From: Monilinia fructicola
Taxonomy: Eukaryota > Ascomycota > Leotiomycetes > Helotiales > Sclerotiniaceae
Direction: 5' to 3'
DNA: 64,000 nt
Assembly: GCA_008692225.1 (NCBI GenBank)
Contig: VICG01000009.1
Location: forward strand, 992,001-1,056,000
Shown here: piece after piece, positions 35,577 to 47,807 of the stretch
Layout: each line of letters opens with the position of its first letter
Position numbering within the stretch: position 1 is the stretch's first letter
Translations under genes and position numbers: made by a program
Notes under the pieces: model-generated
Databases searched by the model: none
Seen by the model: the letters and a program-made list of their open reading frames with translations, nothing else
Told to the model about the DNA's origin: nothing

Positions 35577-36515
35577 ATGCTAGGGGCAATTCGAACCATC
35601 GAACGAAGAAACAAGCCGCCCCGAAACTTCCAGCGCGCAGGATTTTGCAAGAGCATTGCCCAAAACACTGGAACGTCGGCTACTGCATCTGCGGACCCTA
35701 CTTGTCATTCGATACCCGGCATTCGACAAAATATATTCTACCCTATTCCATTGTCTACCGATGACGTCGGACAAGGCGGCAGTCGAATTAAGAGTCAAAT
35801 CAGCTCCCCTATCCGTGAGGGTTCCCCACGATACATCTGAGATCAATCGAGATGGAATTTTGAAGGATAAGGGCACAACTCGCTGCGTTCTTCGTTCACC
35901 TTGCATGCTTCTTGCATTATTTTTGAATGGCATTCCCATGCTGCAGTATACGTTCGGCCTGTATAACCTCCTATCAGTCACCCCTTCGCCGGTTTCGACA
36001 TCCTCAGGTATTGCATCTCCTTTAAGACCCATGATGAGTATGACTTCACTTCCGGATAAGATAGTCTTCACAATGAAAGATCTCAAACTCGAATTTTCAG
36101 TTGTATTTCTTCTAGAACAGGAGACAATTGGCGATCTGAACCCGGAACCAACGAGGTATACAGCCTAAGAAGGGCTGGCAATATGTGGAAGCCATCAGAG
36201 AAAAACACGCCGTGGCCCGGCAGGTAAATGTCCTACGGTCAGATGCATTCGAAGGTTGGGGATTGCAGGCACTATACAGGCTTTGGACCCCGGGAGGATA
36301 CGCAGAACATCTACTGCAGAGCAGCTATCACTCCCAAGCTTTCGGATACATATCAAGGGAAAAACTCATCATGGTACCCTTCCCAGAGATCTTGTCTCGT
36401 CGGAACCTTTATGCACCCGGGGTCAGGTCATTCTTGCTACAGATCATCAAGCGTCAGCTCTCGCGGCAGGCACGCGCGTAGAACCCATAGATACCCAGCA
36501 TTATTGATCATATTT
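35577..36515 (-). pseudogene. Probable decayed gene, minus strand, family not named
   Basis: From about 36515 downward one minus-strand frame reads protein-like text: NNAGYLWVLRACLPRELTLD, DLWEGYHDEFFP, CLQSPTFECI and DIYLPGHGVFFSDGFHILPA. Stops interrupt it at 36437, 36428, 36353, 36311, 36272, 36239 and 36233 (lowest coordinate of each). All are TAG or TGA, none TAA, as if from CAG and CGA by C-to-T change. A frame shift near 36086 leads into a clean 169-codon stretch ending at 35580 with MGLKGDAIPEDVETGEGV and YILSNAGYRMTSRVRR. The number of stops alone is what chance would give, so the call rests on the text between them and on the clean second half. The opposite strand has open frames here too, without motifs. 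It ends 25 bp from the SEN15 stop. Confidence 0.45.
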
Positions 36516-37026
36516 TATGTATCGTATCATGTCATATCATATCATATCATTGTATCTGTAGGTATCAAAAGAAACGACTAGCATCCCAAAAGAAATCCCA
36601 TACTTCCTCATACCGAATCCATATCCATACCCATGCCAGATCCATTGCGCCATTCCCATCTTCCCATACCTAGGTATGAGCCATAAAGCATTCTCTTTCG
36701 TGAAACACCCTCCCATGCATGTGCAAAGTAAATAAATCCCAATCCATCCTCAGCATTCGCTATTCCCATTTCTGAACTCCAGAAGTCGTGTCGTTCGTAT
36801 GTGTTATGTGTCAAAGAAGCCCAAGGCAGGTACTCCATTTCCTTTCCTTCCCTTCCCTTTACATCCATCCCATTTGCTTTCCCTGCTGTTGACAACCTCC
36901 ATCTTGCCTGCACAGAATATCTCCACCTCTCTACTTCAGCCATCTCCCCGCTTCGTACCGCCTGGGCAGCCTATCTCTGGGGTTAAATGTCGACCTCAAT
37001 CTCTTTTCCTTTCCCCTCCCCCCCTC
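36516..37026. other. Intergenic with ATCAT repeats
   Basis: It has a short CATAT/ATCAT repeat at about 36527-36552 and one TACCTAGGTA at 36667-36676. The 3' flank of the yippee gene is CT-rich. No gene is seen. Confidence 0.5.
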
Positions 37027-37442
37027 CTAACTAACATTACAGAGCAGCTCCGCCTCCAGGATAAACTTCCCCTCCTTATACTTCTCACTCGTCTCATACG
37101 CCTTGTCATACTTCCACCCCACCGTCTCATTGCACCGCTTGCACATAATATCGCGCACGAGATGGCGGCCGGTCGTCATATTGCGTTCCGAGGGGTCGCC
37201 CGGCACGATGTTCACCACGAGCCCAAAGAGATACGCCTTGCCGTGCTGGCCGCGGAAATTCTGCCACCGGGCCCCGCACGCGTTAGCTGGTGTGACATGA
37301 TGAGATAGAAAGTGCGGGAAGGGGGGATCGGACATACGCGAGATATGATTTCTTCGTGGGTGCTCAGGTGCGTTTTGCAGTTCTTGCAGCCGTAGACCTT
37401 GTTGCAGTCGCTGGAGAGATAGGCGTTGTAGGAGAGACCCAT
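37027..37442 (-). CDS. Yippee-family zinc-binding protein
   Basis: A Yippee protein, a small conserved eukaryotic zinc-binding fold; the cellular role in fungi is not settled. Exon 1 (37442-37338, 35 codons) encodes MGLSYNAYLSSDCNKVYGCK, then NCKTHLSTHEEIISR. The intron is 37261-37337 (GTATGT to CAG). Exon 2 (37260-37027) runs NFRGQHGKAYLFGLVVNIVP to EKYKEGKFILEAELLCNVS. The total is 112 residues, normal for the family. Zinc ligands are Cys19/Cys22 (CKNC) and Cys75/Cys78 (CKRC). The HGKAYLF, TTGRHLVRDI, WKYDKAYE and YKEGKFILE blocks are the family signature. A longer open frame through the intron is a shadow. Confidence 0.93.
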
Positions 37443-38383
37443 GGTTTTTGGTGCTTGGGTTTGGGGGCGCGGGGCTGCGGCTGGTGGTTTTGGAAGCGGA
37501 GGTACCTAGTTTTTGTTTGGGGTTGGGTTCGGCTTTGTAGGAAGTAACGTTTGTAGTAGTGTTGTAGGAGCAAGTGAGAGCTGGCTCTTCTGTACTGTAT
37601 TCTGCAGTCAATTCAAGAATGTAATGGACAAGTATTTGTCTTCTCTTTCTCTTCTCTTCTCTTCTCTTGTGTTGTCCCAGGTGGAGATGTAGGTCGCAAA
37701 AGAGGTTGGGTCCCGTCCGTCCGGCTGTCCGTCAGGCTCTCTTATCTTCTCTTGCTTTCGAGTCGGGCACCGAAGGTTGATATGTGAAAGAGGGTCAGAT
37801 CACCAGGTGGTGGTGCTCTTCTCTTTTCTTCCCTCTGTTTGTTCCTGGGTATGCGTTTTCTGGTTTGCTTCGTATTCGTGGTATTTATGCGTAAGTATGA
37901 TATGAAGATGAAGATGGAATTGGGGATGGAGTTGGAGATGGATAGGCGGCGATGTACGTACTGAGTACCTAGGTAGGTTGGCCGGGTAATTATTAGTGAA
38001 GGTGTAAATATTGACGTTAAGGTAGGGGTTGAGGTTGAAGTAGATGCACTAGATATGTTAAACCCTTTATTGGCAAGCAAATACCTATACGTGAAGGCAG
38101 TTTGATGATGATTGATGATGATTGATGATGATTGAAGTGATGTGATTGTCTTTATCTTATCGCCCCTTATCCTTATGGCGTTACTAGCGTTAGCTGGAGG
38201 TGACAAGTGAATCAAATGGATCAAATGACCTTCAAACACAATGCTTTGTCTAAGGTTGCCTACCTAGGTAGGTACTTCTTTCATGACCTCGGGATTTGCT
38301 AATTACAAGCTAATTTTTGGAGAGAGAATTGGGTGTCTTTTTATGCTTGTATGTGTTTACAGGTGAAGATGATGCATCTCATG

Positions 38384-38432
<49 letters not shown>

Positions 38433-38983
38433 ATATGTGTTTTATATATATTTATATTCATACACATGTTTATACACACACACATACACACCTAGGTACT
38501 ACCTATTCCAACCTCTCTTATATCACCTCTTACGTGGCTCTTCTCGATTTCGCCCTATAGCATCTATTTACAGCACGTGGACAATCTAGAATTGAGAGAT
38601 GAAGAAACCATAATCAGAAGGTAAGATTCGATTCTGTATCAACAGCCTTCAGCTATCTTTCTGTCGAAACATCTATATGTACACAATTTCCAGGGCATCA
38701 CAGCAGAAAACCGCAGTTGACATAAATCTAAGGTTCGTTCATCATATGTACGTTTCCCAACACAGTACCAAGAGTACCTCCCGAGTACATAACCAGACCG
38801 GGACCAATATGATGCAAATATCCAGCATGATCACATTCACCGATCCCACCCACGCTTGTTTCCCTCAACCCCTAGAATAAAATATACAAAGAATGAATGT
38901 GTCCGTTTCCACTCGTTGCGAAGAGGACGATGGTTTCCGTATGGAAACAGTGTTATCACAAGACACAAGATGTGTCCTTGGAT
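37443..38983. other. Intergenic with TA/GTAT microsatellite and TACCTAGGTA copies
   Basis: It holds TACCTAGGTA at 37966 and 38261, a CCTAGGTA at 38491, a tandem TTGATGATGA stretch near 38103-38135 and a TA run passing into GTAT (38387-38436). No gene is seen. The last 100 bases are the 3' flank of the ferric reductase. Confidence 0.55.
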
Positions 38984-40941
38984 TTACCATGAGAATGCTT
39001 CTTCCACGAAATCGATACTTCCTGCATATTGGTATTTGCGAACGGCGCTGCGGACATCGTCACTGAGTGCTCCACTACCACACACAGTGACGCCCATAGC
39101 GCCGATTTGATTCTCCATTTCAACCTGGATCAAAGTCTCGATATTGGGTCTACCGGGGAACATCTGTACAGTTGCCGATGGACTGTGAATTTCCTTGGTA
39201 GATCTTGGTCGACTAACGAACAACATGATGCGAAGAACTTCACGGCGTTTGTCCATGGCTAGGATTGAAGTCATCCATGGTCTGATCCACTCAAGATGTT
39301 CTGGTGATTGAATGGTCCAGACGAGAACAATCTTTCTTGCGGCCACGGTTCCGTTGGCATAACCTGCCACGAGGTCACGTACGTGTGGAACTTGGTGAGT
39401 GATGCCAACACCTCCCGCAAACAACATGACCGTTCCATAGGAATGCATCATATGCATACCTCCATATGGGCCTTCCGCCCAACACTTAGTGATGAGTTTT
39501 CCATCTGGAGAAGCCTCAGCTTTCTTGAAAAGCTTTTCGGTAAATCCAGTTCGGGCTCGGATGACAAAGGACATGCTTGTCTTTCGCATAGCTAGAATAT
39601 CTTGGTGATTCATGGCTAGCTTCTCCTCTGATAGATCTTCTGACTCTTCGGACCAAGCGACCGAGAAAGGATGAGATTGGAAAAGTCCAATAGATGGCAT
39701 GTAAAGATAGGCGTGCTGTCCGGGCTTGAACTTCCATGGTCGTGCCATATCAACGGTAACACGGACAGCGTTTCCTGGGAGGGCCTCTACCAAGGTTCGA
39801 GATCCACCCTTTCCGAAGTTTCGATAAGCGACTTTGAGAACTCTAATCGCACGCTCAGAAGCCCATAGGATAATAGCGCCCCAGAGTAGTGGTAATTGCG
39901 GAAGGTTGGCCAGCTTCAAATGGTAGTAAACACCGATGATGACAACGATAACAAGTGCGATATGAAGATATTTGAAAGTCTCATATGCGGCATGGCGAAT
40001 AGGCGAGCTAGCCTGAATCATGATGAGGACAGCAGCACAGACGGCCTATAAGTCTTTAGCAGAACTCTTCACTCTGTTTTCGAGGGGTAACTTACGATTA
40101 GTCCATAAAGCAACATAAGACTTCCTCCGAGCGCTTTCCAAACCGTCGCCCAGCCAGAAGTATAAACTTTGGAAGCAGCCCACGCTGAGACGTGGGCAAT
40201 CATCTGGAGAGCTACAATTCTTCCAGTCCATCTGTGCAAAAGGTTGAATGTATCAAAAGACATGTTGAGCCAGTTGATCAAAGGATTGTTCCGGGCAGCC
40301 ATGATGAAAAGAGGAATCTAATACATGGTGAGCACGTGATCATCATACGGACCGTGATTCTTCAACCTACCATGTTAACAACAGCAAGAATACCGGTTCT
40401 ATTTCTGATCTCTTGAGCAACGGTAGCATAGGATTTGGTCCCAGTTTATGCTGACGACACAAAATGCAACATTGGTTGAAAAATAGGCCAAGAGAAAGAC
40501 AAACTGCAATCTAGTCGGCAAAGTTCCGACATTGACGGCTCTCCCCATCTGGATTTCCCTATTATGTCTCTTGCCGAAGATTGGGGCGTAAAGAACATGC
40601 TTCTTGAACTTTGCAAATCCAGACGAAGGAATGGCGAAATATTTTTGCGTGTCATTGTTGAGTGATGCCATAGTTCGCACATATTTAGCCGTTTCGAAGC
40701 CGACTCTCCAGATTACCATGGAAACGATCAAGGATGCAAGAACGATGAAGAGGTAATTATAAAAGTCCTGGTTCAACATCCTCGCCTTGGCTCTCAGAAA
40801 GGCAGCGAGAGCAGACGCAGCGGGTGTAGATGGTGCAGCTGGTGTGGTTGGCGTGGTTGGAGAGGCTCCTCCAGTTGTTCCCTCGCCAGCCACCATCTTG
40901 GCCATGGCAAGAGAAGCCACAAATATGGAGGATGAATACAT
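38984..40941 (-). CDS. FRE-type ferric/cupric reductase (one frame break)
   Basis: A plasma-membrane ferric-chelate reductase of the FRE/NOX superfamily that passes electrons from NADPH through FAD and two haems to outside metal. Exons are 40941-40371, 40317-40096 and 40045-38984; introns are 53 and 50 bp. A Thr/Pro-rich outer N-terminus precedes the helices. Haem ligands sit in two pairs spaced by 13 residues: HRWTGRIVALQMIAH, and the His of YLHIAL with the His of YYHLK. HPFSVAW is the FAD site, FAGGVGITHQVP the NADPH loop, and VCGSGALSDDVR the C-terminal nucleotide motif. Exon 1 breaks frame. Dropping one C from C3 40440-40442 gives SINWTKSYATVAQEIRNRTG and about 617 residues in all. No iron-regulator (GATA-type) site was assigned in the promoter. 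Confidence 0.9.
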
Positions 40942-43900
40942 GTCGTCGTAAGGAATGTGAAAAAAGGTCTCGACGTTATATTGCGAGGATACGAAAGATG
41001 GATCCGATGAGTGCGTACGTGATATCGGTAAGTGATCAATACCAATCTGATGCGGACCAGCACTAGATGTAAAATTGGTATATATCTTGGGTTATTTCGT
41101 TTTGTATTGGACGTCTTGCGTCGTTGGGATATCAAGTGACTGATGAGTGAATGAAGTTATGTGAGTGACCAGCTAAACACCATAACAATCAAATCAAAAT
41201 CAGAGCAAAAGTAAAAGTAAACAATCGAAGGGAACGAAGGTAGAGGGGTAGGTTTAAAGAATGTAAATGAACCCAGAAGTGTTCCAAAGCGAGCGAGGCG
41301 TTATCCAGACGTCAAAGAAAGGGAGAAAAGGTGTAGGTTTATTTTCTTCAAGCAAAAAAAGAAAAGATGATAATAGAAAGTAAGTAAGTAATAATAAAAA
41401 AGAGAGCCGGACACAAGAGAATATGCAAACCCAAAAAAATCAAAGTCAAATTTGTGGAGGTGGATGGGAAAAGAGATTTGAAATGAATATTTTCTTTGGG
41501 GATGGGAGGGGAGGGGGAAGGGAGGGGGTTGTGGTCCTGGTCTTGGTCTTGGGTCTTGGGTCTTTTTGGTCTTGGCTGCAGTTGGATTCCTGGATGGATA
41601 CGGGAATCGGATTGGACTGACTGTAAGATGTAATATGTAAGATGTAAGATGTAAGATGTGTCGGTAGATAATTAAGGTAAGGTAAGGTAATGTGAGGTGT
41701 GAGGTGAGGTGATGTAAGGCAAGACAAAGCAAGGTATCTCTTTGGTTCTTTGGTGCTTTGGATGTTTGGATGTTCGGATGTTTGGTTCTTTGGATATGTA
41801 AGAACAAAAACGTTACGAATATCTTCAGCTTGTATGAGTAAAATAAGTAATACTTAGATGAATAGTACGTAGGTAGATAGTAGGTAGTGAGTATCGAATA
41901 GTGAGTAGCGAGTAGGTTTTGCTGCGGGGAAGGAAAAGTGAACCGATTTGAACAAATGAATCTTGGGCGCTTCGAATATAGCACAGCAAGCAGTACAGTG
42001 CGGAGTAGATAGACAGACAGACGGTAGGTAGGTAGAGAGAGAGGTAGGTGGATACACAGGTAGATGGATAGATGTCGAATTGTATCTTCTCTTCCTTCTT
42101 CCTTTCCTTTTTACCTTGTGCCCTCTTGCCACAACCACCGCGGATCCGGAGGGAATATATTAGGATTTCTTCTCTGATACGCACGCAATTCACTCATGCA
42201 CTCATATACATACAGGTCCTGTTTCTTTCCCTTCCATCAACTCTTGAGATGCCGGGCCCGTCTCGATGGATGATGAACGTGGACGATGCCCCCTTTGGAC
42301 CTCCTGGTTACGTATGTTGAGTTGAACATGGGTTGTTATTTTATTTTTATTTTTTTCTTGTTTTTGATTATGTCGATGATGGCTATTTTATTTTTGTTTT
42401 ATTTTTATTTCTATTTCTTATTCTTTTTTTATTTATTTTTATTTATATTTTTTATTTTGATTCTTATTTTGATTTTTCTTATCTGCTGCTGTTTGCTCGG
42501 GGATTGGACGATGTGCCTAGATGGGTGGATGAGGACGAGGGGTTTTCCTGCTCGTGTTTTGGATGCCGCTGCAGGTCTGCAAGGTACATCGCATCAGGTC
42601 CCGCCCTTGGTTGATAGGCTGGTGGAATTGTGGGTGTGGGAGGGTGGACTGAATGAACTGAATGGATTGAATGGATGATGGATGGATGGATCTATGATGA
42701 TGTGTTGAAGAGATTTCAAATTCTTGTATCGAATCATTTGGACGATACCCAAGAAGTTTCTTCCTTTATGACACTCTCATTATCTATTTTTTTATCTCTT
42801 TCGGAATATAAGTGGACGGTGGAGGGGGGTGATGATGGCACGCGCGGTGGTAACTATCTACCTCTACATATAGACCTGCAGGAGGAATGTGAATACCTAG
42901 GTACAGTAGGTAGGTAGGTAGCTAAAGTGCAGATGGAAGATGGATGTACCAGCATCATGATTCACCAGCTACGGCGAGTCTCCAACCCACAATTCTTAGC
43001 AAGATGCCCTATCGTCGCAACTTTCATCGCGCCGCGGAAGTTAGTCTTGGCCCACAGTGGGTCAAGGGCTGGGTACGCATTCTCACAGGGCAGAGGACAG
43101 GCGAGGAGAAGTGAGGACTGGACTGTCTGGACAGGACAGGGGAGGAGCATGGATGGCTTGGTTTGCATACGTATTTTGGTGTTGCAGGTTTTGGGCTGAG
43201 CTTGCGGAGGACAAAGGATATTGGGATGGGATTGGGATTGGGATAGGGATTGAGATTGGGATGGCCTCGTATGCATGGCTACCTTCGTACGGAGTACATG
43301 ATAACATTCAACGAGCAGGGCGAGAGGAGCTCTTTGTTGGAGCTGGGCTTTCTCGGCTTAATTGCTGTGTTGTGGTGTGTTGCGGTGTTGTTCACGATAC
43401 ACGATATGTCGCGGCTATTGTTTGGCTGGGTGCAAGAGCAAGATTTGCAAGTTGCAGATATATATTGATTGAAGGATTCATAGGTGGTGTGGTTCCCTGG
43501 AGGCTGTGGGCTTTTGATAGGTTGGAAGTGCCGAAGGGTGTACGGGAAAGGATCAGATGGAATGGCAGTTATTTGTGGAGTTTGACCTGTTGACTCTCAT
43601 ATAGATAATGAGATTGTATTATTTTTACGCAAATAATGGGCCTCTTTATCGCTGGCTCAGTAATTGTACTTACCTAGGTAATACCTACCTAGGTATCTAC
43701 TGGCTCTTCAACATGCTATTTTACTTTGATCATCAACAAACTAACCCCAAAGATGAGGTCTTCAACTTCCTGGTGACCTGGCAATAAAATCAAATCTTGA
43801 GATGGTCACAAAGTTTTGTAGATCGGAGAAACAATCCGATCAGGTACTGTAGGTTTTCAGATGTGGAAATTGTGATGCATTTCACGTTTCAAGAGTAATC

Positions 43901-45438
43901 CAGAAGGACATATTAAAGCGAATAACAAAGAGAAAGAGGAAAATGCCCATATCATCTAATACCGCAAAGGGTAATAGGGGATCGGAACCGAAGTAAAAGG
44001 AGATAGATACTGTACTGTCCACGGGTGATGGACAGAGAGAAATAAACAATTAGCTGTCAAGACTTGCTTGCACCTTCACCCGGCAGTTCCTCGATTGGCC
44101 AATTAGCTCTTCAGGTAAGAAAATACGTGACAAGGCAATGTCCCCAGTGATATTAATTACCCCATGGTTTCTTCTGCGGTAACAATCAAACTTGCGTAAA
44201 CTCCCTTGTCAAAACATCATAATCTATATGTGTTACTCGATTAGATTAGCGGTATCCTAGCCCTAATGTTGGCGGGTTGGACATTAGGTTTTCCATCTCC
44301 GATGAATACTGCACTGTACCTAGGTAGGATTAAATACTCCGAATGATACCATCCATCCATGCCTTGCAGCATTTAGATTGGCTATTCAACAGCATCTCAG
44401 CGCCAAGATCAATTCTCCTGAGCATTTGTTGCTGGCGGATCCAGATATCGCGGGAGAGGTCGGTGATGACATCGTGGGATGAGACTATAGAGCATCAGTA
44501 AAGAAGCTGCAGAGTCTAGAAATTAGCGATGCAATAGTCCAAAGAATCACGTTTGTAAGCGGGACGGTCCATCACCTATATAGCGTTGCTACCAGCAGCT
44601 AGTTTTTAGGGAGATCTCAATCCTTCCGTGCATTCTGCAAGTTCATGTCAGACTTCATCTATTCATACATATATTGATACTTACGTATTGCATGCGCACA
44701 TACACGCACACTTCTTCTCCCAATCTCGCAATCATGCATGGGAATGTTACTGCACCAAGTGCCGCACGCTGCCTACGAAATTACGATTCCCAATCGCCGC
44801 TTCCCATCAGCGGCCAGCCCCTTCATAGAAAATCGACACAAAGTTACTGTACTAAACAAACGAACTAGATAAAACACGTCACCACGATCCTTTCGCTCGA
44901 TAAGCCTCACCAAAACACGTTCATAGGTTCAATTAGATAAACCTCTAACTGCGTTCCTCACTCGTATCATTCCAATTCCATCCTCGATGCGCAACCTTAA
45001 TCCTTCACGTTTGTACACCCGTCCCCTTATGATCTCATCCACCTCGATGCTCTCAAGCTACAAGTCACAGCGCACAGCTTACCGGTTATTGATCCAAAAG
45101 CAGCCAAACATCAAAAGCAAAAAGCCAAAAAAAAAAAACTCAAACTCTGATATATCATCACAAATACGAACCATCATCCAAAGAACCTTCTCGTCCCCGT
45201 GATCGACACCCAAGCCCAGAGGCCTACAGCCACAACAAGAGTACAGCCTCAAAGGCAAAAGGTTGTCCACTCCCCCTCCCCCCCAACACCCATCTAGACC
45301 TTTCTAGGAAGTAAGCAAGCCCCCGGGTGTAGTCGGTATCCTCGCTACTCAAGCCACACGCAAGAATCCCGCGCAGGAAAGAAATACGACGACCCGCCCG
45401 CCGTTTCAGCCCCCTGCGCACGATGCGGTGGCCCCACA
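40942..45438. other. Gene desert with simple repeats
   Basis: No supported gene. Repeated sequence includes GGTAA/GGTGA runs (41660-41720), GTAGGTAG runs (about 41865-42050), a T-rich ATTTTT tract (42329-42480) that makes spurious Phe/Leu frames, and GGATTGGGATTGG (about 43220-43262). TACCTAGGTA lies at 42894, 43671, 43686 and 44317, and TACGGAGTA at 43288. The start of the interval is the ferric reductase promoter. Confidence 0.6.
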
Positions 45439-45612
45439 TCATGGTTCGAGATTCTGCTTGCTCGATTCGTGACGGACGAAGGCCCAGCGGCCCTTCATAT
45501 CGTAACTGAGGAAGCCATACCGATCCGGTAAAATGTCGTGTACGGCTTTCGCAAACGGTACATGTGGAAAGCATGCGCGAAGGGGAAAGTTGCCCTTTGC
45601 TCCGCGATTCAT
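45439..45612 (-). CDS. Possible 57-residue protein or exon, unknown
   Basis: An ATG at 45612 opens 57 codons to TGA 45439-45441. The text is protein-like, with mixed charge and aromatic residues: MNRGAKGNFPLRACFPHVPF, AKAVHDILPDRYGFLSYDMK, GRWAFVRHESSKQNLEP. It stands out from the biased sequence around it. It has no signal peptide and no known motif. It may be a short gene, the last exon of a gene whose start I cannot see, or chance. Confidence 0.3.
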   Translation of the reverse strand: MNRGAKGNFPLRACFPHVPFAKAVHDILPDRYGFLSYDMKGRWAFVRHESSKQNLEP

Positions 45613-46465
45613 TCGTTGCTTATATGGGGACTGTTTGGTATGACTTGCAACGGCGACGAGGATTGCGTTTGTGATTTGGGTGGTTTGCTCATTGCTTATT
45701 GCTGGTTAAATGATTGTTGTTTCGTTTTCGTTTTGTTTGTGTTTTGTTTTGGGGCAATCTTCGGTGGATGGATGGATATATTGTATCTCCGTACCTTCTC
45801 GATCTTACTTTCCATATACACCTAGGTAGGGGTGTATATCTGAATATCCATCTACATCTATCTACAAACCCTTCAACGTCAAGCATTTAAGCGATTGTCC
45901 CTCAACTCGCCCCGCCCAACCATGTCAAAAATCAAAGGCCCCTTACCCTCCACATCCCCATCCCCTACAGGACAGCCAGATGAAGAAAAATCCAAAGTCC
46001 GACAGGCCTTGGCAAGCAGACAAGCTGCCACAACAATACGAAACCTTTCCCATCCTCTCTTCACCTCTCCTCCCATTCCACCCCCAACGCATTCCCAACT
46101 TCTCGACTGACCAAACCTTCAATCTTCTCAACATAGCCATTTAGCAATCCATCCATCCATCCATCCATTCATCTATCCATTCACTACAACATTCAAACCC
46201 CCTCAATAACAATAATCCTCCCATCCACCCATCCCTCACCATACCCCCCTCATGACCAAAACCCAAACCCAAACCACAACAAACCCCAAATGTAAACCCC
46301 AAAGGCAAACCCCATCCCCACCATCAAATAATCAAAATCACGTCCCCAAGCCATCAAATACCAAATAACAGATAACAAAAACAACAGTGACGAAATCAAA
46401 GATGGTGCATCGATCCGGAGGCCGCGGAATACTATTTTCCTACAGCCGTCTCGTATGGAGCATGG
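45613..46465. other. Intergenic, low-complexity
   Basis: An open frame from ATG 45922 (MSKIKGPLPSTSPSPTGQ) is short and Pro/Ser-rich and is not called. A CCAT repeat lies at 46147-46172. CCAAA/CAAAC-rich sequence follows. Confidence 0.45.
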
Positions 46466-46572
46466 AGCCTGTAGCCTGTAGCCTGTAGCCTGTAGCCTGT
46501 AGCCTGTAGCCTGTAGCCTGTAGCCTGTAGCCTGTAGCCTGTAGCCTGTAGCCTGTAGCCTGTAGCCTGTAG
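46466..46572. repeat. Minisatellite of 7-bp unit GCCTGTA, about 15 copies
   Basis: The unit GCCTGTA is repeated head to tail about fifteen times with no visible change, flanked by one diverged copy on each side (GGAGCCTGTA, GGATGTA). An open minus-strand frame across it is only an effect of the repeat. Confidence 0.95.
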
Positions 46573-47807
46573 GATGTAGTATCTGGCCTCTATCTGATAT
46601 CTGATATCCAATATCTCATCATCTCTGATCGCTACCGCAGCAACCCCATATATACATATATACATACTTACCTACCTGCCTACCTGCCTACCTGCCTGCC
46701 TGCCTGCCTACCTACTAACCAACCAACCAACCAACCTCCAAACAAAACAAAGAAATCCCCATCCCACCCAAAACCCAAATCAAAAGCTCCGAAAGTGTTA
46801 TATAACTCGTTTGTTCGTTCGTTCGTTCCTGTTGAGGTCAATAACATTCATCATCACGGGGCAGCAATTGATGAGCGCCCGTTGAGATTTTGGGTTACGG
46901 TCTCCGTTGTAGAAGTATGGCATCCGAGCCCACGTTCGGGATACAGGTAGGTGTCTTATGATTACCCCGCGCGCTGGAGGGCAAAGTACAGAAAGATCTT
47001 CGCGGGAGGAGCTCCCGTTGGGGGTTCCGCTTTAGGTAGTAGTTCACCAGTGGTTATGTTTGCGGATGGGAGGTAGCTGGCGGGTTCAGCACTCACGGGC
47101 TCACAGACTTGTAGCAGAAGAGGCCTTCTATTGAATCAATTCATCAAGGGTATTATTAACTTTTTTCAATGCAACAAAATGTCCCTGTGTACATCCAACA
47201 TTGACATATCCAGTCTGCCAGAGCGTAAATAACCTTTGGAGCTCCAAGCTCTGATGCTTTGCTAGAGCTTGCGCTTTGTCCAATGACGCGGACATTATTT
47301 CGAACACCAACTTATACACAATATAATCCAAACAATATATCAATTCATGACAGCTTGCTTTCATCAGCGAACATGAGATGATTCCCACCGTCCACATCCA
47401 CGTACCCCAAGTGCACCTCAGACGTCCATACTTTTCATGCTTTCATGCCTTCATGCTTCCATGGCCCCTTGCTAAAATTTTCCATACACCAATTGTCGCG
47501 TCACCCAGTCTGATTAAGTTGCTTCGTCGCCTGCGGCAAGAATATCCGTTATCTGACAATCCGATTTTCTAATACTCGTTTAATTATACGTAGGTTATGG
47601 ACGTTATCGATGATACAGCTCCTAGCATTGGAAACTTGTGCTTATAATTTGCCCAAAGTTTCATTCATGACGCTATTATTGGTAAGAATAACCGTCGCTA
47701 GAGCTACCGTCCTGTGAACTCGAAGGTTTCAAATGTAATATGGTTGGCTCGAGAAGCCATAATTCTCTATTTAGCCATGGAGATGTGTAGCCGACGTATT
47801 TGCCGTC
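46573..47807. other. Intergenic with CCTG/CCTA and CCAA repeats
   Basis: It has TATACA repeats near 46650-46668, a CCTACCTG/CCTG tract (46670-46720), an ACCAACC run and a GTTC run (about 46808-46826). An 89-codon minus frame (47128-47397) has some protein character but no motif. It may be a relic. Confidence 0.5.

Noticed and set aside
35656..36168. 171-codon plus-strand open frame opposite the relic
   Set aside because: No motif; the minus-strand frames carry the more protein-like text.
42286..42678. Open frames rich in Phe and Leu that look like membrane helices
   Set aside because: They arise from an ATTTTT-rich tract; two overlapping frames show the same effect.
46432..46665. Minus-strand frame with repeated ATGYRLQ
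   Set aside because: It is the 7-bp minisatellite read in one frame.
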